Assembly (NCBI GenBank): GCA_041645035.1
Contig: JBAZQU010000048.1
Span: 1-5,086 of the forward strand
DNA: 5,086 nucleotides
From: 2-02-FULL-48-14 sp041645035
GTDB lineage: Bacteria > Patescibacteriota > Gracilibacteria > UBA1369 > 2-02-FULL-48-14
Direction of reading: 5' to 3'
Shown: positions 1-5,086 of the stretch, in pieces
Numbering within the stretch: position 1 is the stretch's first letter
Layout of the letters: the number at the start of each line of letters is the position of its first letter
Position numbers and translations under genes: made by a program
Notes under the pieces: generated by a model
Databases searched by the model: none
The model's input: only the letters and a program-made list of their open reading frames with translations
What the model was told of the DNA's origin: nothing

Positions 1-239
1 ACACTCTGCTGCAAAAATTCCATGTGTTCGAAGCCAATCACTTTTTCATAAAGAGAGGAAGTCAGTATTTTAGATACAACGAAATCTACAAAGAAATGAA
101 AATTCGCGGAGAAATGGAAAGAATCGAAAAGATCACAACCAACTTCGCTCCCGTTCTTTATGAAATAACCGAGAAATACTTACAGGAAAATAATTTCAAG
201 GTTTTGGATTTCACGAATAAGACACTTTTGCAATCATAA
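1..239 (+). CDS. 3' end of an unrecognised protein gene (5' truncated by window edge)
   Basis: I do not recognise this protein. The frame is open from the left edge (first full codon at 3) to a TAA at 237-239, giving 78 visible C-terminal residues. A GTG at 24 could serve as a start, but the frame continues upstream of it without a stop and no Shine-Dalgarno sequence precedes it, so I treat the gene as truncated by the window. The visible part is hydrophilic and rich in Lys, Glu, Asn and aromatic residues. It has no membrane segment, and the stretch around EMERIEKITTNFAPVLYEI looks helical. It resembles a C-terminal helical tail ending in a short strand (FKVLDFTNK). Its DNA is clearly more A/T-rich than the downstream secDF, which may reflect amino-acid content or a different origin. 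It lies on the same strand as secDF, 111 bases upstream. That it is coding is likely; no function can be assigned. Confidence 0.55.
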   Translation, partial: TLLQKFHVFEANHFFIKRGSQYFRYNEIYKEMKIRGEMERIEKITTNFAPVLYEITEKYLQENNFKVLDFTNKTLLQS

Positions 240-282
240 GCAACATTTTCCCCATTTGCCAAGCTAAGCCCTGAGAGAAACC

Positions 283-310
283 TTGTTTTCAGGCTATTTG
301 ATCGTATAAT
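283..310 (+). promoter_or_regulatory. candidate sigma70-type promoter for secDF
   Basis: A perfect -10 hexamer TATAAT lies at 305-310. Sixteen bases upstream is TTGTTT at 283-288, which matches the -35 consensus at three of six positions including the TTG core. Transcription would start near 317, giving a leader of about 34 bases before the secDF ATG at 351. The -35 is weak, there is no extended -10 TGn, and the region is A/T-rich, so chance matches are possible. Placement in the only sizeable gap upstream of secDF supports the call. Confidence 0.45.
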
Positions 311-350
311 CTTCCAGGTCTACCTTTTCTAATCCCTAAGCCACTTTTCC

Positions 351-3300
351 ATGTTTTCGTTCAAAAAACTGCTCGCAGGCAAAGTTCTCCTGATCCTTTT
401 ATTCGCAGGAGTGCTTGGTTACGTTGATTCCGTTACCGATCTCAAATTGGGTCTGGACCTCAAAGGAGGAACGCAGCTCGATTATGCCATCGATATGAGC
501 CAAGTGGCTGAAGCGGATCACGACCAAATTATAGAAGGGGTGAAAGAAGTGATCCGCCGCCGCGTGGATGGTTTGGGGGTTTCTGAACCCAATATTTATG
601 TTTCTAATATTGCCGATTCCTACCATATTGTGGTGGAACTGGCCGGTATTACTGACTTAGAAGAGGCTAAAGCAACCGTGGGTAAGACCATTCAACTTGA
701 ATTCCGTGAAGAAAATCCCAATCCTTCTGATGAGGAACAGGTGACTTGGGCTACTGAAGCCGCCAATACTTTTTATGGCAAACTAAGCGCCGGTGAAGAT
801 TTCAAAACGCTCGCTGAAGCCGATGAAAAAGCATACAAGGAAGATGTCCTTTTCGAGACAGTGGAACTTACGGACGTCACCATTTTGGACACCACTCTTA
901 GTACGGCACTAAATGAGAAGGAGGTAAACTCCATCGTAGGCCCTCTGGAAATTGGAGGATCTTATACGGTGGATGCGAGCGGTGCCGTTGTCGAAACTAA
1001 AGGGATGAGCGTCGTTCAAATCACTGATCGCAAGATCGAGCAGGAGACCAAAGAAATCGAAGCCAACGTGAGCGCTCGTCACATTTTGGTGGCCTATCAA
1101 GGCGCTGAACGAGCCGGCACAGACGTTACTCGAACCAAAGAAGAGGCGCTCGCCCGCATCCAAGAAGTTCAAACTAAACTCAACGAAGGCGGTTCCTTTG
1201 AAGATCTGGCTAAAGAGTACACCGACGATGCCACCGGAAAAGACAATGGTGGAGACTTGGGAATTTTTGGAAAAGGGCAAATGACGCAGGCTTTTGAGGA
1301 CGCGGCCTTTGCCTTGGATGTAAATGGTGTTTCTGAAGTCGTGGAAACCGAGTTTGGCTACCACCTCATTCAGGTTTATGGAAAGCAAGAAGCGGGAACG
1401 GAAACGGTTGATATTGAAAAGGTTGCCTACGACAAAATCACTTATAGCACGGCACCCGATCCTTGGATGGACACCGCCGCTATGACCGGGGAACATTTTG
1501 ACCGCGCCGATGTGATGTTCAACCAAGCGTACCAACCTTATGTCAGTATCACCTTCACGGAAGAAGGCGCTACCCTTTTTGAACAACTTACTGAAAAGAA
1601 TGTTGGAAAAAGAATCGCCATTTTTGTGGGAGGAAGCCTTATTTCAGCCCCCAATGTGAATGAAAAAATTAGCGGCGGTCAGGCGCAAATTACAGGGAAT
1701 TTCACTATTGAAGAAGCTCAGAATCTCGCCCGGGACCTTAACACCGGAGCTATTCCCGCGCCGGTTGAACTCGTAGGCCAATACAATATCAGCGCCACTC
1801 TCGGACAAGAAGCCCTCGACCAAAGTCTCTTTGGAGGACTTATTGGTGTGATTATCCTTGCTCTCTTTATGATTTTTTACTACCGCCTCCCCGGTCTCAT
1901 CGCCACGGTAGCTTTAGGAGTTTATTCGCTTCTACTCATCTTTATTATTAAAACCAGTCTCCCAACGGCAGTCGCTTTGCTCATTGCCCTGGTTGTTTTT
2001 GGAGTAGTGGTCCACATCATTCTCAAAAATCGCGACTCGTCCGGAGAAAAATTCATCGCCTTTTTGGTGGCTTGTTTCGTACTTTTCTTCCTAACTATGG
2101 TACTGTCCACCCAGATCACGCTCACCCTCGCGGGTATTGCCGGCGTGATCCTTTCCATTGGTATGGCCGTGGATGCCAACGTGTTGATTTTTGAACGTAT
2201 GAAGGAGGAACTCGGACGCGGACGCAACCTCACGGAGGCCATTGAAGAAGGGTTCAAGCGCGCTTGGGATTCCATCCGTGATTCAAACTTCTCTTCCCTT
2301 ATCACCTGCGCCATTCTTTTCTACTTTGGATCTTCCATCATCCGTGGATTCGCACTCAACCTTGCGCTGGGAATTCTGCTTTCTATGTTTAGCGCCATCA
2401 TGCTCACACGTACTCTTTTAACTGCAACCGCTCATACCGGTCTCGGTGAAAAACTAAGTTTGTGGGGTAAGCCTCGAGTCGCTCGAGCTAAAATGCTGCC
2501 TATCATTCAAAAAAGCGCCCTCTGGGCTTCTATCTCAGGCGTGCTTGCAGTGATCGCCATCCTAGCTATGATAATCTTCCCAATAAATTGGGGGCTTGAT
2601 TTCACAGGTGGAACCATGTTGGAACTACGCCTTAACGAAACCACGACCAGCGAAGAAATCGTTCAGAACCTCGACGAAATAGAAACCACCATTGCAGCTG
2701 ACTTCGGGACTCCTCAAGTAGTGAGCACCGATCAAGGAACCTTCCTCGTCCGCATGAAACACATCACGGAGGAGGAGCATCAGGCCATCATAACAAAACT
2801 CTCGGAAAATCAAACTGCTTTTGAAGAAATCCGCTTCACTACTGTCGGTCCGACTATTGGAGCAACTCTGAAGCAAAAAGCGGGTATAGCTATGCTCCTC
2901 GCTTCAGTAATGATTGTGCTTTATATCGCCTTCGCTTTCCGAAAAGTGACCCGTGAAGTCAGCGCCTGGAAATTTGGTATTACCGCCATTGTGGCACTCA
3001 TTCACGATGTAGTTATTGTGACCGGAGTCTTCGTCATCCTGGGGCACTATCTCGACGTGGAAGTAGATGCACTTTTCATCACCGCTTTGCTCACCATCAT
3101 GGGATTCTCCGTACACGACACCATTGTGGTATTCGATCGTATTCGTGAAAATATCCGCTTCCATGGAAGTGAGGAAACTTTATCCGAAATCGCAAACAAG
3201 GCACTCAATCAAACCATGGCCCGCTCCATCAATACTTCTCTCTGTACTTTAATTACCATCTTGGCACTCTTCCTCTTTGGTGCTGAAAGTATTCGTTGGT

Positions 3301-3410
3301 TCGTCTTCGCACTCATTGTGGGGATCACTGCCGGAACCTATTCTTCTATCTTCATCGCCAGCCCTTTGCTGGTATGGTGGACGAATTGGGAGGAGAAGAG
3401 ACGTTCATAA
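351..3410 (+). CDS. secDF: SecDF fused protein translocase subunit with inserted parvulin (PPIase) domains
   Basis: This is a single-chain SecD-SecF, the membrane subunit that uses proton motive force to pull proteins through SecYEG on the outer face. Order by residue: TM1 7-24; P1 domain with GLDLKGG at 34-40; parvulin-type insertion about 121-352 (described separately); rest of P1 about 375-475 (TFTEEGATLF, ISAPNVNEKI, GNFTIEEAQNLA); TM2 494-510; TM3 515-534; an extra helix pair 536-558 and 568-586; TM4 with GMAVDANVLIFER 604-616; TM5-6 to about 693; cytoplasmic linker 694-722; SecF TM7 723-745; P4 domain with GLDFTGGT 748-755; and five more TMs including FSVHDTIVVFDRIREN 919-934. The residues expected in proton transfer are present: D608, D923 and probably R958. 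At 1019 aa it exceeds usual SecDF fusions (about 735-740) by the sum of the two insertions. The ATG at 351 is the only start: an in-frame TAA lies at 330-332 with no other start codon between. No Shine-Dalgarno sequence is visible. The SecDF identity is certain. Confidence 0.97.
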   Translation: MFSFKKLLAGKVLLILLFAGVLGYVDSVTDLKLGLDLKGGTQLDYAIDMSQVAEADHDQIIEGVKEVIRRRVDGLGVSEPNIYVSNIADSYHIVVELAGITDLEEAKATVGKTIQLEFREENPNPSDEEQVTWATEAANTFYGKLSAGEDFKTLAEADEKAYKEDVLFETVELTDVTILDTTLSTALNEKEVNSIVGPLEIGGSYTVDASGAVVETKGMSVVQITDRKIEQETKEIEANVSARHILVAYQGAERAGTDVTRTKEEALARIQEVQTKLNEGGSFEDLAKEYTDDATGKDNGGDLGIFGKGQMTQAFEDAAFALDVNGVSEVVETEFGYHLIQVYGKQEAGTETVDIEKVAYDKITYSTAPDPWMDTAAMTGEHFDRADVMFNQAYQPYVSITFTEEGATLFEQLTEKNVGKRIAIFVGGSLISAPNVNEKISGGQAQITGNFTIEEAQNLARDLNTGAIPAPVELVGQYNISATLGQEALDQSLFGGLIGVIILALFMIFYYRLPGLIATVALGVYSLLLIFIIKTSLPTAVALLIALVVFGVVVHIILKNRDSSGEKFIAFLVACFVLFFLTMVLSTQITLTLAGIAGVILSIGMAVDANVLIFERMKEELGRGRNLTEAIEEGFKRAWDSIRDSNFSSLITCAILFYFGSSIIRGFALNLALGILLSMFSAIMLTRTLLTATAHTGLGEKLSLWGKPRVARAKMLPIIQKSALWASISGVLAVIAILAMIIFPINWGLDFTGGTMLELRLNETTTSEEIVQNLDEIETTIAADFGTPQVVSTDQGTFLVRMKHITEEEHQAIITKLSENQTAFEEIRFTTVGPTIGATLKQKAGIAMLLASVMIVLYIAFAFRKVTREVSAWKFGITAIVALIHDVVIVTGVFVILGHYLDVEVDALFITALLTIMGFSVHDTIVVFDRIRENIRFHGSEETLSEIANKALNQTMARSINTSLCTLITILALFLFGAESIRWFVFALIVGITAGTYSSIFIASPLLVWWTNWEEKRRS
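711..1406 (+). other. parvulin-type insertion in SecD P1: degenerate copy followed by an intact PPIase domain
   Basis: This is a domain-level feature, residues about 121-352 of SecDF. It interrupts P1 just after the strand KTIQLEFREE (112-121); normal SecD sequence resumes near TAAMTGEHFDRADVMF (375-390). The second half, residues 241-345, is a clear PpiC/PrsA-type parvulin: ARHILV at 242-247, GGSFEDLAKEYTDD at 280-293, GGDLGIFGKGQM at 300-311, FEDAAFAL at 315-322, FGYHLIQV at 335-342. By alignment to Pin1/PrsA, the active-site residues are H244, D293 (at the Pin1 Cys113 place, often Asp in this family), M311, F315 and H338, all present. The first half, residues 131-228, matches the same fold pattern (KLSAGEDFKTLA; VVETKGMSVVQI; ITDRK) but lacks the ARHIL strand, the GGDLG loop and the second His (S220 instead). 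P1 is extracytoplasmic, so the domain should face emerging substrates. Confidence 0.9.
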
Positions 3411-3415
3411 ACATT

Positions 3416-4030
3416 CTACTTCCTACTTTTTATGTATTCCCAAATGGGAGGTAGAAGGGAAACTACAATAATGAGCACGATAAGAATGTGAAGATTATCT
3501 TGAACCCATGGAAGTTCACCGAAGAAATAACCCGTAAGAGTGAACAAGGAAACCCAAGCAATTCCTCCACAAATATTATATATTAAAAACGTCCTGTAAT
3601 TCATGCGAGCTATCCCGGCAACAAAGGGCGCAAAGGTGCGAATTATGGGAATGAAACGTGCGATTATGATCGTTTTTTTCCCGTATTTAGCATAAAAATC
3701 TTCAGTCCGTTTCAAATATTCCACTTTGAGCAAACCTTTCTCATGGATGATTTTTTTACCTAATCGGCTTCCCACCCAATAGTTAACAGAATCTCCTGTA
3801 ATGGCAGCCACCGTAAAGAGCGCCCATAAGAGCTTAATATCCATGATCTCCTGAGCTGCCAATGTTGAGGCTACAAAAATCAATGAATCACCTGGCAAGA
3901 ATGGCGTAAAAACCAAGCCTGTTTCAAGAAAAACGACCCCAAAGAGAATGAGGTAACTTCCCCACCCAAACTGTCCAACCAGAATACTCAGGTACTCGTC
4001 GAGGTGGAGAAAGAAATCGATTAGATTCAT
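3416..4030 (-). CDS. DedA/VTT family integral membrane protein
   Basis: At 204 aa this has typical DedA-family length. Members act in the cytoplasmic membrane; some (UptA/YngC type) recycle undecaprenyl phosphate and others affect membrane potential and envelope homeostasis. Visible signature: FLETG at 34-38, PFLPGDS at 43-49, ITGDSVNYWVGSRLG at 77-91, the family hallmark RFIPIIRTFAPFVAG at 125-139, and hydrophobic spans at about 22-38, 49-58, 67-88, 150-170 and 178-196. The charged residues E36, D48, R125 and R131 have the same spacings (12 and 6) as the essential E39, D51, R130 and R136 that I recall for E. coli YqjA. The ATG is fixed by an in-frame TGA four codons upstream, with no alternative start. 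There is no convincing Shine-Dalgarno (only ACTGGGCAC before the ATG). It is convergent with secDF (5 bases apart) and divergent from the tRNA, so it is probably transcribed alone. The family is certain; the transported lipid is not shown by sequence. Confidence 0.95.
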   Translation of the reverse strand: MNLIDFFLHLDEYLSILVGQFGWGSYLILFGVVFLETGLVFTPFLPGDSLIFVASTLAAQEIMDIKLLWALFTVAAITGDSVNYWVGSRLGKKIIHEKGLLKVEYLKRTEDFYAKYGKKTIIIARFIPIIRTFAPFVAGIARMNYRTFLIYNICGGIAWVSLFTLTGYFFGELPWVQDNLHILIVLIIVVSLLPPIWEYIKSRK

Positions 4031-4099
4031 GTGCCCAGTGTATCATATAAATAATCCCTTTATTTCAGAGTAGGATTTCCCTACACTAGGCCTACACAT

Positions 4100-4176
4100 G
4101 CACTCATAGCTCAACTGGATAGAGCACTGGTCTTCGGAACCAGGGGTTGGGGGTTCGACTCCCTCTGGGTGCACCA
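4100..4176 (+). tRNA. tRNA-Arg (anticodon UCG), CCA encoded
   Basis: The full cloverleaf can be folded by eye. The acceptor stem pairs GCACTCA (4100-4106) with TGGGTGC (4166-4172), with one G-T wobble. The D stem is GCTC/GAGC (4109-4112, 4122-4125). The anticodon stem is CTGGT/ACCAG around the loop CTTCGGA (4132-4138), giving anticodon TCG at 4134-4136, which reads CGA and other CGN arginine codons. The variable loop is GGGTT, and the T stem GGGGG/CCCTC encloses TTCGACT. Discriminator A is followed by a genomically encoded CCA. An intrinsic terminator follows immediately, so it is a single-gene transcript at its 3' side. Weak promoter-like hexamers upstream (TTTATT 4059-4064, TACACT 4082-4087, spacing 17) are only suggestive. 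Confidence 0.97.
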
Positions 4177-4177
4177 T

Positions 4178-4203
4178 ACTTGGCGAAGCCAAGTTTGTTT
4201 TTT
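4178..4203 (+). terminator. intrinsic terminator of tRNA-Arg
   Basis: A perfect 7-bp inverted repeat ACTTGGC (4178-4184) / GCCAAGT (4188-4194), with a GAA loop, is followed by a T-rich tract TTTGTTTTTT at 4194-4203. It starts one base after the encoded CCA. The T tract is only on the + side, so it acts on the tRNA transcript. Its last bases overlap the stop codon (4202-4204) of the convergent SLH gene. Confidence 0.9.
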
Positions 4204-5086
4204 ATAGTTCCTTCGTCACCACTAAGTAGCGATAGAGTTCTTCGGCCATCTCTGCACGACTGCGGTCTGAATCGGGATTGAAAGATTTACCGGTGGGTTC
4301 TTCTAAAACGCCAAGGGCGGAAGCTTTCCAAACATAAACCGCGTACCATTCTTCCTCACTTAAATCCGTGTATTTCAAATTTGCTACAATGGCTTCTTCA
4401 CTCAGCTCCACTTCATAAACTTCAAAGAGCATCTTGAGCGCTTCCACTTTATTCACCGGGTCGGCCGGCCTAAAATAACCGTCGTCATAGCCTTTGACCC
4501 AACCCTTATCCTTTGCGTAACAAACATATTTGGCATACCAGTCTGTCGTTACATCAGGGAAACAATTCCTATAAACGTCCGGGTCCGCTTCAATACCACG
4601 CCCTTCGATCAGAATCTTCAACAACTCGGCACGATTGATATCCGCTTCAGGCTGAAACGTTCCATCCGAATAGCCCTCAAAAATTCCAACCTCCACTAAA
4701 CCAGCTATCGCACCAAAGTGTGAATCTACATAAGAGACGTCTTCAAAAATCCAACTCATGGGCGTCACCGCCACCTCGGAGCTTTGATCTCCTACTCTAT
4801 CTCCATCCTCATCCACTGCTCTCAAAACAAAATAATAAGTTTCCTTCTCCTCTAAATCAGGCACGGTGAAAAAAGTAGTGTAAGCATTTTCAATATCCAA
4901 AATATGCGGATACGAACCACTCGTAGTGCCATAACGAAGCTGATAACCATCAACCGTAGTGTCATCCAAACGATTCCAGGAAAAGGTTGCTGAGTTTTCA
5001 TCAAAATTCAAAATGGAGAGCACCAAGCCTCGTCCGTCCCGAACATCAGAGGCATCTTCAAGACTCTCTCCTTCCTTTTCCCCCTC
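4202..5086 (-). CDS. surface protein with fibronectin III and three SLH repeats (N-terminal part outside window)
   Basis: The frame is open from the right edge to a TAA at 4202-4204, leaving 294 visible C-terminal residues. A TTG at 5024-5026 could be read as a start, but it sits inside the fibronectin fold and the frame continues upstream, so it is internal. Visible order: an acidic Glu/Ser-rich linker (about 1-18); a fibronectin III domain (about 19-109, with ATFSWNRL, GYQLRYGT and TYYFVLRAVDEDGD); then three SLH repeats at about 113-165, 174-227 and 237-290. Their NRAE, NKVE and SRAE segments occupy the place of the TRAE motif that binds pyruvylated cell-wall glycan in known SLH proteins. 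Repeat 2 carries two Cys, CFPDV and YVCYA, 14 residues apart, suggesting a disulfide. SLH proteins are exported by Sec and anchored at the cell surface; the signal peptide and any main functional domain lie outside the window. Anchoring by C-terminal SLH is well supported; overall function is unknown. Confidence 0.93.
   Translation of the reverse strand, partial: EGEKEGESLEDASDVRDGRGLVLSILNFDENSATFSWNRLDDTTVDGYQLRYGTTSGSYPHILDIENAYTTFFTVPDLEEKETYYFVLRAVDEDGDRVGDQSSEVAVTPMSWIFEDVSYVDSHFGAIAGLVEVGIFEGYSDGTFQPEADINRAELLKILIEGRGIEADPDVYRNCFPDVTTDWYAKYVCYAKDKGWVKGYDDGYFRPADPVNKVEALKMLFEVYEVELSEEAIVANLKYTDLSEEEWYAVYVWKASALGVLEEPTGKSFNPDSDRSRAEMAEELYRYLVVTKEL

Noticed and set aside
270..293. Hairpin CCTGA...TCAGG after the first gene as an intrinsic terminator
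   Set aside because: The stem is 5 perfect pairs extended only with G-T wobbles, it lacks a following T run (CTATTTG), and it overlaps the candidate -35 of secDF. It is too weak to call.
909..1586. A 225-codon open frame on the - strand inside secDF
   Set aside because: It lies wholly antisense to a certain coding region whose domains are all recognised. Its translation shows no family resemblance, and it is explained by codon bias of the sense gene. The same holds for the shorter antisense frames at 399-626, 1922-2314, 2625-2876 and 2904-3164.
351..3410. Frameshift or assembly chimera as the source of the long SecDF
   Set aside because: The frame is continuous over 1019 codons, both flanks of each insertion continue normal SecD sequence, and base composition does not visibly change at the borders. 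Read-level confirmation is not possible here.
3419..3458. Inverted repeats between secDF and the DedA gene (TCCCA/TGGGA at 3438-3449 inside CTTCCTAC/GTAGAAGG) as a bidirectional terminator
   Set aside because: The inner repeat has only a 2-base loop, the outer pairing has a mismatch, neither strand has a T tract after the stem, and the repeats lie within the DedA C-terminal coding sequence.
3067..3471. Two short + frames (3067-3252 and 3277-3471) overlapping the end of secDF
   Set aside because: They are out-of-frame shadows of secDF with low-complexity Ser/Pro/Leu translations, no ribosome binding site and no recognisable family.
4042..4047. TATGAT on the - strand as a DedA gene promoter
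   Set aside because: It matches five of six -10 positions and is well placed, but no acceptable -35 is present at 16-18 bases. It is kept as a remark in the leaderless-start finding, not called as a feature.
4100..4204. tRNA-Arg as an integration (att) site for a mobile element
   Set aside because: No partial tRNA repeat, integrase or other mobile gene is visible in the window.
5024..5026. TTG as the start codon of the SLH protein
   Set aside because: The frame is open upstream to the window edge and the codon lies within the first strand region of the fibronectin III domain, so the gene is truncated by the window rather than starting here.

Overview
The window looks like a piece of a bacterial chromosome, most likely from a Candidate Phyla Radiation (Patescibacteria) lineage such as Peregrinibacteria. 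The taxonomic call is an inference. It rests on a secreted protein with fibronectin III and S-layer homology (SLH) repeats of the style common there (a CFPDV / YVCYAKDKGW Cys-paired SLH repeat), very compact gene spacing, and start codons without a clear Shine-Dalgarno sequence. All long reading frames end normally and contain no in-frame TGA, so the UGA=Gly code of Gracilibacteria/Absconditabacteria is not indicated.

Layout, left to right. (1) Positions 1-239 hold the 3' end of an unrecognised, A/T-rich, Lys/Glu-rich gene on +. (2) A 111-base gap carries a candidate promoter with a perfect TATAAT. (3) Positions 351-3410 encode a single-chain SecD-SecF protein-export subunit of 1019 residues, about 280 more than the roughly 735-740 of ordinary fused SecDF proteins. 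The surplus lies in two places: about 230 residues inserted into the extracytoplasmic P1 domain, and about 48 residues forming an extra pair of membrane helices. (4) Positions 3416-4030 on - encode a DedA/VTT family membrane protein, tail-to-tail with secDF and separated by 5 bases. (5) Positions 4100-4176 on + encode tRNA-Arg(UCG) with an encoded CCA end, followed at once by a strong intrinsic terminator. (6) Positions 4202-5086 on - hold the C-terminal part of a surface protein with one fibronectin III domain and three SLH repeats, running off the right edge.

The main discovery candidate is the P1 insertion. It contains a well-preserved parvulin (PpiC/PrsA-type) peptidyl-prolyl isomerase domain with the usual active-site residues. 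In front of it is a second, degenerate parvulin-like copy that has lost them. This would tether a folding factor to the outer face of the Sec channel, on the subunit thought to pull substrates through by proton motive force.

The genes share an envelope theme: a Sec motor with a built-in foldase, a DedA protein probably involved in lipid-carrier recycling or envelope homeostasis, and an S-layer-type export substrate. They are not in one operon (orientations +, -, +, -), so any functional link is inference.
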